From contig CAJNOI010000209.1 in the NCBI GenBank assembly GCA_905250115.1, positions 8,102 to 72,101 on the forward strand: a DNA stretch of 64,000 bases, written 5' to 3'. A program made the translations under genes and the position numbers. The notes under the pieces are model-generated. The model saw only the letters and a program-made list of their open reading frames with translations, was not told the origin of the DNA and did not search any database. The stretch is from Adineta steineri (lineage: Eukaryota; Rotifera; Eurotatoria; Adinetida; Adinetidae). Below are positions 11,299 through 24,783 of the stretch, in pieces (within the stretch, counting starts at the first letter, position 1; each line of letters begins with the position of its first letter).

Positions 11299-11760
11299 TT
11301 ACAATTCAGAATCAAAAATCTTATCCAATGATTCACCAAAAAAATCTAAATCATCTGTACATTCTTCAAAAAATAGAAGCATATTTTGATTATTCGTTGA
11401 TAATAATTCAATAAGAGGATCAGTAGAAACACTATCAATTTTTTGTTCTAAATTTTGTTTTTTTTGTTCTAATCGCTGCAGATATTCTTGTAAAACTAAA
11501 TGTTCACATTGAAGTTGTCTTAGTTTTTCATCGAGTTGTTCTTCAATGAGTTGTCGTTTTTCTTTTAATTTTCTTGCTGCTTCACGATTTTTTGCACGTC
11601 TTTGTTCACGTTTAATCTCTTCATCACCAAAAAGTATAAGAAATTTTGAACGACGACCAGTTGCGATTGTTGGTGCTGGCTTTCGACAGCGACGAATTTT
11701 TAGTGGACCATACTGAATTACATTATCTGATGGTAATACTTCATTATCTTCCGATTTCAT
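11299..11760 (-). CDS. Fos/ATF-like bZIP transcription factor, copy 2
   Basis: Paralogue of the gene at 4258, 153 residues, single exon, with a shorter N-terminus. The shared block IQYGPLKIR, KPAPTIATGRRSK is at residues 15-39, and the basic region is centred on N58. Lys66 again stands where bZIP proteins have Arg. Zipper leucines are at 76, 83, 90, 97 and 104. The C-terminal block (DPLIELLS, MLLFFEE, FFGESL) is conserved. Upstream, an AATATGAAAGTTAA block and a TTGATGCGT block match the copy 1 promoter, but the CRE octamer between them is mutated. It probably homodimerises or dimerises with its siblings (inference). Confidence 0.87.
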   Translation of the reverse strand: MKSEDNEVLPSDNVIQYGPLKIRRCRKPAPTIATGRRSKFLILFGDEEIKREQRRAKNREAARKLKEKRQLIEEQLDEKLRQLQCEHLVLQEYLQRLEQKKQNLEQKIDSVSTDPLIELLSTNNQNMLLFFEECTDDLDFFGESLDKIFDSEL

Positions 11761-12673
11761 TGATGAAAATCGACAACTATGTATGAAGAAATTTCATTAT
11801 TAGAAAAAAATAATATGAAAGTTAAAGACATACATATGTATATACCAATACCTTATAGTATTAATATGGCTATATTATTGATGCGTGAAATAACGAAAAT
11901 ACATATTAGAAATTGACTTATATGGTTATTACGCCCTCGACTACAGATAGTATCACATTATATACACGAAGGACATACATTTAATTGACGGAGAGAGGAA
12001 AAGAGGGGTCCCAAAAAGTGTTTTTTTTTCTAAATATTTCCTTGTAACTGTGTGATTGCTTGTTATTCATAGTTAAATATGAATCTAGAGGTCGACATAA
12101 ACTTATCATATTTTATTAAGATGTGACAGTTTATTTTTATATTTAGTTATAATAAAGTTTTAATCAAAGATTAAAATAACATATTAAAGATTTATTTATT
12201 TTATTGATTCACAATGAAAATTAGACCATATTGTTAAAGATTTGCAATGATGTTTATGTGAATAAAACGCTACAGATATTTATTATTCAGAAATAGGTAA
12301 AAATTAAGACAGATGCAATTGCTTTTCAGGTCACTTGTTACTGTACAGTATCATTCATGCGAAGAAATCCTTCTCGCGTGTATATAAAAGATACGAAAAA
12401 AAAGAAGCTTACTTTTCTGTCTCATGTATTCGACATCCTTGAATAACACAACGATAAAAGTGATTTACTGATTAGATATATGACAAATATTTGTCTTATC
12501 CTTGCAATATGTAGAACGAATGGTTTTTCAGTTACAATTATCATCGAAATTGACAGTCAGATAAGTTAAAATATAAAGAAAACAATTTATTCGATTTTGG
12601 TGAGATATATTAGTATAAATATTTTCTTATTTAAAATAAATCAACAACGATCACGTTTGTGTTTTATCTTTAT
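11761..12673. other. Promoter flank of bZIP copy 2 and intergenic DNA
   Basis: The first 140 bases align with the copy 1 promoter, without the CRE. No other gene is seen; the remainder is AT-rich sequence with homopolymer runs. A 62-codon plus-strand frame at 12597-12785 is antisense to the dioxygenase relic below and is rejected. Confidence 0.5.
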
Positions 12674-13076
12674 TCAGCCAATGTCAGTACATATTGACAT
12701 ATGTCCATATAAAATACAACCAAGTACTGGTCTTTCTGTGAATGTTGTATCTGTATGCCAACTATCATTGCCTGACTTTCTATGAGAATCATATTCAAGA
12801 AGCATCAATTTAGGTGTACTGGAAACATGAGAATAATATGAATGTGTATGTAAATTACCAGATAGTTGAGTAAAATTACGATGTTGTTCTCGAGTTAAAC
12901 ATTGTTGACGAAAAAATATAACCTACTATTTAACTAATGCTTGTTCAATTTGTCGAATAATATCAGATTTATTCAATATTATGAATAATTGCATCAATAG
13001 CTGGTACTAATATTTTAATATTTAAATCATTGGTATCCGCTGAAATTTATTTTTGTTCACTATAATCTGAACTCAT
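12674..13076 (-). pseudogene. Decayed TauD/TfdA-type alpha-ketoglutarate dioxygenase (N-terminal half)
   Basis: Intact members are Fe(II)/2-oxoglutarate dioxygenases acting on taurine, sulfonates and similar compounds. The reading frame runs right to left. It begins with a short leader stopped by TAA after nine codons, then a stretch ending in AAIDAIIHNIE-like residues, a frameshift near 12977, the segment KSDIIRQIEQALVK, two stop codons near 12930, and then a long intact part. That part holds VIFFRQQCLTREQH and, at 12749-12760, the WHTD iron-binding motif inside NDSWHTDTTFTERP, exactly as in the family. The frame stops at 12674, before the second His and the substrate-binding Arg. Stops cannot be removed by plausible introns. 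The family is abundant in bacteria and fungi and appears in bdelloids among candidate acquired genes; transfer here is inference. Confidence 0.72.
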
Positions 13077-13519
13077 TTTTGAATCTAGGACAAGTAATGA
13101 CTACTGTAGAAGACAAAAAAAGGTTTTTTTTATGCAAATACGATACCCTAGAAGAAAAATATAATGTCAAAAATATATTCTCATTTTTCTAAAGGTAAAA
13201 GGTCGAATAGAAAGAAAAATAAATCAATGTCATTTTATACTGTTTTTTTACATTAAAAAGTAGATCACTGAACGGTATGTTTGGATGAAACAGTATTCAT
13301 ACTACTTCCATCTTTATCCGTATGTTTAAAATGAACTTTACATCATTGAGTACAATTTGAAAAATAAAGAATAGATTTACTATTTTGTGCATACTTTGTT
13401 AAAAAAATAAAATAACAAGAAACGCTTTCAAACGTAAACATGATGTATCTGCCAGATAGATATCTATTATTCTACTAAAGTATTTCCTCTTGTATGAGCA
13501 ATCATATCGTATGTGTTTT
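13077..13519. other. Intergenic DNA without recognised features
   Basis: AT-rich sequence with several homopolymer tracts. I see no coding frame, repeat or motif worth naming. Confidence 0.5.
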
Positions 13520-13640
13520 ATGAAGGGTGTTGGTGTGGGTGAAGTAGATAGAGTGAACAATCACGCCCACACTCACCCATTTTGAACCAGTCAGACAATT
13601 TATGTTTGTAAGACTCTTCTCTGAGAGAAAGAGATTCTCT
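13520..13640. repeat. GT-rich inverted repeat copy 2 with a family A fragment
   Basis: The left arm contains GGTGTTGGTGTGGGTGAAG and the right arm CACGCCCACACTCACCC, with about 20 nt between them. It is followed at 13612-13640 by AGACTCTTCTCTGAGAGAAA, matching the 3' hairpin block of repeat family A. Confidence 0.55.
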
Positions 13641-14250
13641 CTAGTTTTATCACGTCTTCTTCAGGATGAAAATTTATCGTTATTTATTTTCTTTGAATAA
13701 TCGTCTCATTTTGAACATATGATTTTTTCATTTCATCTGGCAACTCCCGTTTAAAATACTGCAAGCATTACTTTACATTGTCGTTTCTTAAGTATTTTCA
13801 GAAAGAATAAGCACAAGTACATTTGTAATTCAAAAGTAAATTTTAATAGGTAAATCTCTAAATGAAATCGATAAATGACAATTTGTCCCTTCTTTGCCTA
13901 TGCCGCTGCTGTTCCTGAACTAGTATTGAACTATAATACGTCTAACTTAATTAATTATTAGCTAATAAAACATGTGGTTAATAAAAATAGGATAGCATAA
14001 GACAAAAATTCAGATGTAAATGTAATGAACGAAAAATTTGAAACCAATAAGAACAAAGACAGAATATTAACTGTCATATAGATATTCTCGGTGAAGTGTT
14101 AGTTAGAGAATAACAAAACATATGGTAATCTGTAAGTAATAAATGAGATGCATAATAAAAGAAAAATGTCTTAATTATGAAATTGAAGGAATTAAACTTT
14201 TATTTTCACTCTTTTTCTCCTTCCTTTTATCTCTGATTTTTTTGTTCTTT

Positions 14251-14425
14251 TCTTTCTATGTCCATTGTTCGAAAGGTGACTAATACTTATTTATATATTT
14301 TTTTACCTTTTCTTTCTAGGTATATCGTTCGAGAGATGACTAGTACTCATTTATATGTTTTTTTTACCTCTTCTTTCTATTTACATCGTTCGAGAGGTGA
14401 CTGGCTCTCATTTATACATATTTTC
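14251..14425. repeat. Tandem repeat, three units of about 60 bp
   Basis: Three consecutive units begin with TCTTTCTA at 14251, 14311 and 14372. Each contains a (T/C)CGTTCGAGAGGTGACT-like core and ends in a T-run with TTACC. The 86-codon frame across this block simply translates the repeat, since the period is near a multiple of three. Confidence 0.8.
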
Positions 14426-16508
14426 CCCATAAAAAACGTATATAGAAATTATACGCACTTAATTCTGTGTTTTTGTATGTATTTACATCAAGGTCATAGA
14501 AATCAGTTTCAATATTGATACCAGTTTGTATTTATAGTTCCATAGAGTTTTATTTAAAAGGATAAATATTCTTTGGAACTGTTATATGCATAAAACTTTG
14601 CGTACATGTCATCGATAAAGTTTCAATGATCATAAAGTGAAAGTTCATATAATAAATGTGTCGGTAGGTAATAGGAATGTCAGATCAAAATCTTGAAAAT
14701 CGAGATTTTTTTGTCTGAGCTCGGAAAGTAGTTTTTTAAGTAGTTCGATGCTTAAACTAATGTTTTTTTAGTAAAAGAGCTTTCTGAACTTGATTGTCCT
14801 CTTTGTAAATATATTAAATATAACACTGTTAGAAAACATCATTTTCGAGAAGAGACAGTTAGTATAAGAAAAATAACTCGAAACAAACTATCTATACATC
14901 TATATATATACGATTTAAAATACTCATTGAAAAAAGAGCTAAAGATTATTTATTAAAATGAGTTTTACTAACAAATTTTTCATTTGAAATTATTTTTTCA
15001 ACAACCCCTCTTGAGTTAAAAGAAAATTATGAAAGTGTACACAAAGAATATTGAAATATTTTCAATAACGTTTAATTTACTCTGAAATATAATCAATAAA
15101 AAGTAAAACAACATGGTCGTTTATGTTTAGATCAAGTTTTTTAAAGATACTATTCATTCATATAACTTCTTTGAAAACCGAACATTGATCGAAACTATTT
15201 TAACAAATCTTAGATGAGATGAGATTTGAAAAAAATATTTATTCTATTGCGTCTTCTGTTCTTATCGTCGAGAATAAAATCAATTATGTAATGATCAAAG
15301 AAAAATAAAGATAGCGCAATACGAAATCTATCAAAATGTAGGTTGAAAATTGTAATAAAAAGAAATTTTTTTTGTTAAATTGTTCTGTTTTCAGTTTGAT
15401 TTCTATACTTTTGTTATATATTTAACTGTGCATATCCTCTTGACTGTAATTTTTTGTATCGAAAACAAAATTTACGAAATACTGAAAGTAGATAAATCTA
15501 TAAATGTGAGACATAATATAACTATAATAGACGAAAATTTGACGAGATGCCGTTGTCATTGTATCATTCGATTATAATATCCTCGCCTAACACAGTTTTC
15601 TGATGATAATCTCTTCATATTACTTTCATTTGTTCTTCACTATTCCAATATTAAACTCCTGGATTTATTGCCGTAAACAATTTTCATAAGGCGCGCTTTG
15701 TTTAGAAAGAAAATATAGTATACTATAACAAACTAAAATTCAAAAATATTTTCATTTTTGCGAGTTCAAATTAATTTCTAGGTTTTATCGAAATACAATC
15801 AAACACTTAAAAGTTTATTTATAAAAATGGAATATTTTGCAATATCTCTGATACTTTTTTAATTGGCTTCCTTTTTACTTCATTCTAATAAAAAATCTAA
15901 TATTAGAATTTACAACTGTATTTTCATGGATCAGTATTACACATTCTTATGTTGTTTTTTCTTTATTGTATTTATCAATCAATGTCAGATGTTAAACATC
16001 ATCCACGTCAGTTGAACCTCATAAAAAGTTTTTTAACTTTCACAGATATATTTAAAATGATCTTTGGGCATTGAAAAAATTTTTGTTGACATTGTTATTG
16101 CACATATGTTGGTTCTTATCGAGTATTTTTTTATTTTAAAATTACTTTGTAGATTGTATACGAAGTAAAATTAAGCCCTAATGATTGCATCTTACATATA
16201 GTTTTTTAGATGGTTTTATGCATTCATTACAATTATCTGCTGTTCTGTTTTATCAAACTTTCTTTGGGTTGAAATATTATTTAATTCTTTTTAAATAATA
16301 TTTTGTATAAAAATTCTTGGGACTTTATTTAATTCTTGCTGGAAGGATCGTCGTAATTTGAATATCTTGCGTATATCTTCAATCTATTTTGTCTTTATAA
16401 TAAAATATTAATTTTATATTTATTCATATTCTCATTGACAGTTAATTTCAAATTGAATAATTTATATTCTTTAAATGAAACGAAATCAATTTTCATATTT
16501 AATTTTGT
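14426..16508. other. AT-rich DNA without recognised genes
   Basis: No coding signal, repeat unit or RNA gene recognised. Short frames here, such as 15380-15577, have composition expected from random AT-rich sequence. Confidence 0.5.
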
Positions 16509-16516
16509 TCTAGAAT

Positions 16517-17633
16517 CAGTGCTGCCACCTCTTCTGCTTTTAGCAGAAAAATTCTGCTTTTTGAAGATTTTTCTGTTTTTTTTCTGTCCTTTCTGCTTTT
16601 TAAAGACTTTTCTGCTTTTTTAAATATTAGGTCACTCATACTTGTAATCGGTAATTCTCATCTGAATAATCATTTTTCGAATTCTAAAAACAAAGTTTTA
16701 TCAATAATCACTCATATTACTATGTTATCCTATTTCAACTTGAATTGTCTGTCTTGTGTTTACTAGTGGCTGGCTGTTTCTCTTATTACTGTATACGTAA
16801 GTTCAATAATTACACATATTTGTTAATCCATTCTTTTTCTTTATTTGTTTGATTGAAATTAGGATATAGTACGCAATTTTGGGGAAAATACGTTTCGTAT
16901 CACTTCGTTATTCCGAATTTCTGTACCAAGTGCTCGTTACGAACTCCGCGAAAACGAAAAATAGTCAAAAATAACACATTATGAAACTAGGAATGGCGAT
17001 CGAGATTCAACTGAAAAGGCAGCATCTTCAGGTCAAAATACACGCGGTAGATAGTAACTAATATCGAAAATATTCAATAATTATCCTTATTGATAAGAAA
17101 ACTTATGAAAAATTATTAAGTTCGTAACGATCTCCTGTTAAATTCATTCATGAGCTGTGTGTCAACGTCAGTTTATATCTTTATGCTAAATACAAGCTTG
17201 ATCGTTATGCTCTGTAAGGTTAAATCAGGTGCACTGTAGAAATTCTGTCTTTCTTGAACATCTAATTAGTCTGTTAAATACCTATTGCTTCTTCTTTTAC
17301 GATCTTCTATAGAAAAAAGTTTCAGAACACTAGTCATACAAGAAATCAAAAATTTTCAGACATTCGTTACTCTCGAATACTTGCACGAAACCGTTAAAAA
17401 CCGATTTCCTTAACGAACAGTCGGACATATTGCCAGATGTTCAGGGAGGGTGGTACGAAACTCAGTTTATCCGCAATTTTTAATTATTATGTTCCATGTA
17501 AGCTTCGTAGTATATTTACGTAAGAAATATCTTTTCTGCTTTTTCTTCTGCTTTTTGATGGCGAAATTTCTGTCATTTTCTGCTTTTTATAAACTTTTTT
17601 CTGCTTTTTAGACTTCAAAAGGTGGCAGCACTG
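16517..17633. mobile_element. Non-autonomous hAT-like element with perfect 8-bp target duplication
   Basis: The 1117-bp element starts CAGTGCTGCCACCT and ends AGGTGGCAGCACTG, a perfect 14-bp terminal inverted repeat. It is flanked on both sides by TCTAGAAT (16509-16516 and 17634-17641). An 8-bp target duplication with CAG..CTG ends is typical of hAT elements. Inside each end lie several copies of a TTTCTGCTTTTT motif in the same orientation, possible transposase-binding subterminal repeats. The middle has no transposase frame. The perfect duplication indicates a relatively young insertion. The ORFs overlapping the two ends are repeat-derived. Confidence 0.85.
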
Positions 17634-17641
17634 TCTAGAAT

Positions 17642-19745
17642 ATAGATTTATTGTTAAATGGTTGGAGAAGGATAGCAAGAAACAACATTATGTTAACTTT
17701 TGCCTCAGAATATCTTTAAAGAAACTATGTTTTTGAACTCTTATTTAATTGTGCATTCAAAACCTATTCAATATTAAGAAAAAAAACAACAATCAGTTTC
17801 ACTTTTATTAGAATGTAGAAGCTTAATGTCTTATCTATGAAAATGCTATATTAATCAATCAGACATGGGGGTGACAAGAATAGTTATCATCTATATTCCT
17901 TTCCTACTTTTTGTTTTTGTTTGTATGTCAATGATTTATTGTTTCACTGTTTTTTATCCTATATACATTATTCTTCTTTGTCTCTCTAGTTAAAATATTT
18001 CATACTTCATTGCATTGCTCTCTATATTCAATGATAAATAATTTTACTTCTATACACTTTTCTCGTGCATCATTTTACTAACTATCACCAATAGACATGT
18101 AACTAAATAATGAAATAATTATTTTGCTTAGTTCTAATTTTTGACGTGTTCCTCAAAGAAAGAAAAAATTCATAAAAACAATTTCAAGCATACGTAAATC
18201 GACTTAATTTATTTTATGTTGTTTCTCAATATGGCATTTATTTCGTGTCAGAACGCGTGGGTGTGAATATCTTCTTTTGGCTCTCATCCTCACAATAAGT
18301 AATAACGAATTCCTTGAAGGACGTTCATTACGTTCAAAATGAAATTTTATTTCTAAATTACAGCAATACTATCTTATACTACAACGAATACAAGATTGTT
18401 TTTGTTCGAAATTTGCCAGATTCTATATTTATTACACTATACTATCGTAATGCATGTGATAAAAGATTTTGTATTCGATTCTTGTAAAATTAAATATTAT
18501 TATAAATCAACTATTCATTATATGTATGGGTTTTTTACTACTAAAAATAGTTTTTGGTTAAAAATATTTAATACATTAAAAAGATAATTGTTTATAACAT
18601 TTCTTATCTAATGCTTATGAACTTTCATTTTATATGCGGATTCACTAACTTCGACTAAATATCTTTTCCACACGCAATCATTGTTTTCAAAAGAAGTCAG
18701 TTGAAATATTAAAATTTATCATTCGATAAACGTTGATTTAATTTCTTCTCATTACTTTTTTTTTGTAAAAGCTATTAATCAATTATTAAGTTTACATTAT
18801 TCTCAATTATACAATACTACATTGAATTTACGAGTATTTAAGTTAAAAAAGAGATCGAATTATTAATTTTTATCATCGATTAATGATAATATTTTATTAT
18901 TGCGATAACAACATTAGATATTAATAAAGTTGAATCTATACAAGTTATCTATGACATTATAAATCTTCTATTAGTCACCAATAAATTATTTGACATGCTT
19001 TGTATTTGACCTTACAAGGTTCCTGTAAGGTATCTTTGATGTTTAAATTTATATTTATCACTTCATCAACAGACAAACTTATATATATATTAAAATAATA
19101 AATGTCATATCCACCTGACTGTTATACGCCTTCAGTTTGCCATCTACATACCAGGCAGTTGATTTCGGTTTGATAAATGTCAATTGAATCACGAGATGAT
19201 GTTTTTTTCATAAATATATATGATAGAATAACGAAAATTTCATATATATATAATTGATATTTGGTTTGAAAAATATTAATGTTAAACATTAAAGAACTAA
19301 TATGAAAACATATCTCTTAAAATCAAACAAAACTATCATCTGATTGTTAAAATCTCTATAGAAAAAAAACTATTTACTAATATTAATTTTTCTTTTTGCG
19401 CATTATGTTTAACATCGATCATGACTAATATATTTTGACAGCTGTTACTTTCATCCAGTTTAAAATCACATTAGAGACATATGCGTAAATGTATAACGTT
19501 GCAAAAAGAAAAAAAAAACTAATTGAATTTAATCCTTATCTGATTGATGTATTAGGAGAACGAAGAAAGATATAGATGATTTGATAGATAGCAGTACAGG
19601 TAATTAAACGAGTCTTTGATGTGAACAAGTCATAATTATAGTGAAAAATATTTTTTTGCGTTGAAATAATCATTCGCATCAGGTATAAATCAAGTTAAGA
19701 TATTATTATTTAAAAAAAATAAAAATAACAGGTTATGTGATACAT
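17642..19745. other. Intergenic DNA downstream of bZIP copy 3
   Basis: No gene recognised. A GT-rich phrase near 18256 (GCGTGGGTGTGAA) with a partial complement near 18289 may be a worn copy of the GT-rich inverted repeat. A GC-richer segment at 19108-19175 is open on the minus strand for about 35 codons (TAWYVDGKLK) but could not be linked to a family. Confidence 0.45.
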
Positions 19746-20240
19746 CTAATTATGTTTTACAGAATTAGAGATAATATTTAAATTTAAATCATGAATTATT
19801 TCGATAGCTGATTTATTATGAGTATCTGGTTCATTGGAATATTCTTCGAAGAACAAAACTATATCTTCAGTAGTATATGATGATAATTCATCGAGTGGAT
19901 CAGTAGAAAGATTATTGATTTCTTGTTGTAAAATTTGTTTTTTATTTTCAAGTTGTTGAAGATAATTTTGTAAATTGAAATTTTCTTCTACAAGGTCTTT
20001 TAGTTGTTGATCGAGTTGTTCCTCAAATAGTTTACGTTTTTCTTTTAATTTTCTTGCTACTTCACGATTTTTTTCACGTCTTTGTTCACGTTTAATTGCT
20101 TCATTACCATCAAGAACAAGACTTTTTGGTCGACGACCAGTTGCAATTGTTGGAGCTGGCTTTCGATTTTGACGAATTTTTATTGGACCATATTCAATGG
20201 TATTAGTTATTGAAGGTCGTTTGTGATGATTCGCTTGCAT
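19746..20240 (-). CDS. Fos/ATF-like bZIP transcription factor, copy 3
   Basis: Paralogue of 164 residues, single exon. The block IEYGPIKIR, KPAPTIATGRRPK (residues 15-39) is nearly identical to copy 1. N58 marks the basic region, with Val instead of the first Ala of the AA pair and Lys66 replacing the invariant Arg. Zipper leucines are at 76, 83, 90, 97 and 104. The C-terminus keeps DPLDEL and IVLFFEE but loses the LFDESI motif and carries a longer polar tail. It is probably a nuclear dimeric regulator like its siblings. The changed C-terminus suggests it has diverged in activation or partner binding (inference). Confidence 0.87.
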   Translation of the reverse strand: MQANHHKRPSITNTIEYGPIKIRQNRKPAPTIATGRRPKSLVLDGNEAIKREQRREKNREVARKLKEKRKLFEEQLDQQLKDLVEENFNLQNYLQQLENKKQILQQEINNLSTDPLDELSSYTTEDIVLFFEEYSNEPDTHNKSAIEIIHDLNLNIISNSVKHN

Positions 20241-21805
20241 TGGTAAAATTAGATAAATCTATTGTATATGATGAAGTAGGTTTGTTTGTGAGGATGATTA
20301 ATCGCTACTAAAACGATTGTCATAGATATAAAAATCGAAGATATATTCGCGTATACGTATATAAGCATCCTTCACCATGTCACTATGCTCGTATCCTTGA
20401 GAGGTAAATTCTGTGTACAAAATAAGGAGACACCGACGTTTTCATAATAATAATAAAAAACATACGAGGCTGATAATCACATAAAATTGTATAATTATTC
20501 TATATGAAGTGGTTTTACTTTTTTTTGTTAATGTTTATTTATGTATATAGACTAAATTTGTAATGTAATTTTATTTTTAACGGTCAAGATAAGATTATAA
20601 TTTAATTAAATCTAATAACATAACGATTCTTCTATATTAATTGACCGCACGGTATAATTTTAATTGAAAAAAAAAAGTTTTTATTTCTAATATACAATAA
20701 TATAATGAATAAAGGTAACACATCATTTATCAAAGTTAGTTTTTGTAATATTTCAAAAATATTAATCTAGTGTAAATTTTTTTCACATCTTCGAATTATT
20801 ATTTAAGATCGAAATGATTTTTCAGTATGAATAAAACTATAATCACAGACGCAAAACTATTGATCAAAATGTGGCTAATTTTACAGTCATAATCAAGGAC
20901 CATAAAATCGATAACAAGAAAATAATTTTAATATACGAGATTACATTGACTTAAGTAACTGATTATCTAGATAAGATAAATAGAAAAGGTATGATATAGC
21001 TAAAAAAAAATTAGACACATTCAATTCGATACAAAACAAAGTAAATATGATATCATATACTTTTTATATGAAAATTTTCATTTTAAACTGAAATAAAATC
21101 TTGAGAAATTAGTAGCTTTATAATTTAATAACTATTAAACAGATTTACATAATTTTCCTCTTGATTAAGTATCAAATTTAAAGCATATAGAATGAGAAAA
21201 AGTAATTTACTTTCATCCTCATAGACTATTCTCATTTCGCTACATAATGAGAACTTAAAATTTTGTTTGTTTTAAGCTGGGCGTGGACGAATCGATGTTT
21301 GTATCATAATCTTTTTCAGACATAAATACATTGGTATGAGTCCTGATTAAAGATTTTAAGAGTCAAAAAAAGCGTTGTGGGTCTTGCCGGACTCCAAATG
21401 TCGTACGAGGATTAATCAAACAATTTGCACTGTATAATATTATCATCAAAATTTGCACTATCTATATTATATGTTCGCCATAGCACGGTATTGAAGGATC
21501 AAGGATATTTTCAATATTTTTTTTTATCATAAATAATTATCACTGTTAAAATGTTTTTTTCAGCCTCAAATAACACGAGGTTTGATTCGTCAAGGAGCTG
21601 TATAACCTCCTCATATAATATACTTTCTCTAATAAACCGTATATTCATCATAATTATTTAATACACATTAATAACATTAACAGAATTAATATATCGGTTA
21701 GAAAAATTCTACTACTCATCTATGTTGTTATATGTAATACAATATTTGTTTACTTTAAACGTATTTATTATAATTGAAAAACTAAAATTTACAAATAATA
21801 AACAA
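20241..21805. other. Intergenic DNA between bZIP copies 3 and 4
   Basis: The part nearest copy 3 keeps traces of the shared upstream block (AACGGTCAAGATAAGATTATAA near 20579). No CRE octamer is seen. A somewhat GC-richer segment at 21280-21620 has no coding frame and no clear terminal repeats. Confidence 0.45.
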
Positions 21806-22285
21806 TTAATTATCTAACAGTGAATCAGAATTTAAAATTCTTTGTATTGATTCATCAAAAAGTTCGAAATCAGGTGAATATTGTTCAAATGATGAAAACA
21901 GATCAGTAGTATCATAATTTGATAATAATTCTTCTAAAGGATCAACATCAAGATTATTGACTTCTGTTTGTAAATTTTGTTTTTTTTGTTGTAATTGATT
22001 AAGATAACTTTGTAAATTTGAATGTTCAGCTTCAAGTTCTCGTAATTTTCGATCGAGATCGGATTCAATTGTTTCTCGTTTTTCTTTAATTTTTTTTGCT
22101 GCTTCACGATTTCTTTGTCGTTTTTTTTCACGTTTAGCTGCTTCATCACCATCAAGAACAAGTTGTTTTGGTCGACGACCAGTTGCTAGTGTTGGTACTG
22201 CTTTTTGATATAGACGAACTTGAATTGGTCCATATTGAAGTATATGATCCGAACTACCTGTTCCATCCGTTGTATGGGCTTGCAT
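21806..22285 (-). CDS. Fos/ATF-like bZIP transcription factor, copy 4
   Basis: Most diverged paralogue, 159 residues, single exon. The shared block is modified (LQYGPIQVR, KAVPTLATGRRPK, residues 17-40). The basic region KREKKRQRNREAAKKIKEKR has N59, with Lys67 in the invariant Arg position and Ile before it. Zipper leucines are at 77, 84, 91, 98 and 105. The C-terminus keeps DPLEELLS, a modified FFE block and LFDESIQRIL. The upstream region has an AAATACTATGAAAATTAAAGA block like the other copies, and TGACCGTAAC where copy 1 has TGACGTCAAT, so its CRE is degenerate. The gene lies about 700 bp from the end of the PRPP synthetase gene on the same strand. Confidence 0.86.
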   Translation of the reverse strand: MQAHTTDGTGSSDHILQYGPIQVRLYQKAVPTLATGRRPKQLVLDGDEAAKREKKRQRNREAAKKIKEKRETIESDLDRKLRELEAEHSNLQSYLNQLQQKKQNLQTEVNNLDVDPLEELLSNYDTTDLFSSFEQYSPDFELFDESIQRILNSDSLLDN

Positions 22286-22982
22286 TGTTAATGAATAACG
22301 TTATTTGGTAAAATGTTTAGTACGACTTGAAATACTATGAAAATTAAAGATATATTTTTCCATATATATATATGCTATGAATACGGTATCACTATGACCG
22401 TAACCTTGATAAAAAAAATCCAGTATACAGAAGAAAAGCGATTGAATTATAAGATATATTAATATGAGTGGGTACAGACGACTGAATTTACTTGACTGTA
22501 ATCACGTTTCAGGTAGTTGATCAAAACATATATCGTATTTTAAATAGAGATATATTGAAAAGTATGACCGAAATGCTTTTTCTTGAAATGATCGAGATGA
22601 ACTTATGATATACTAATCATATACAATACACTTCTTTTTGCGTATCAAATTATTATTTTTAAATTTTCTTAAAGAAAATGTCTATTTTCTCTCTTTGAGG
22701 AACAAGGTGACTGTAACATTCATTTACTCTTTTTCAAAATCATTGATTCAAGTACTATCTCTTTCTATATGTTTATTAGAACAACAACGACTATAGTTTG
22801 ATAAACATGCAAATGAAAAAAAACTGATCATATGAAATGAAAACTGGTTATACAAAAAAGAAAAACGTGATACTTTAATGAACTACAAATAGATTTGTAT
22901 GTCTTTCGATCATATACAAAAAAAAGAAAAAGAAAAAAAAACTCTGTTATCACAATGAATTGTTTTCGCGGTATTGATATTT
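22286..22982. other. bZIP copy 4 promoter flank and PRPP synthetase 3' region
   Basis: Contains a TATATATATA tract at about 22363-22372, roughly 80 bp upstream of the bZIP start, and A-rich DNA downstream of the PRPP synthetase stop. No other feature seen. Confidence 0.45.

Positions 22983-24783
<1,801 letters not shown>

Noticed and set aside
12597-12785. 62-codon plus-strand frame
   Set aside because: It is antisense to the dioxygenase relic, whose minus-strand translation shows family motifs.
14258-14518. 86-codon frame with a repetitive product
   Set aside because: It is a translation of the 60-bp tandem repeat; no domain.
16435-16623. 62-codon plus-strand frame with Leu/Phe-rich product
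   Set aside because: It crosses the left end of the hAT-like element and translates its TTTCTGCTTTTT subrepeats.
17487-17678. 63-codon minus-strand frame rich in Lys/Gln
   Set aside because: It overlaps the right end of the same element and its target duplication; repeat-derived.
19085-19220. GC-richer minus-strand frame (TAWYVDGKLK)
   Set aside because: Looks somewhat protein-like, but another frame is equally open and no family could be named.
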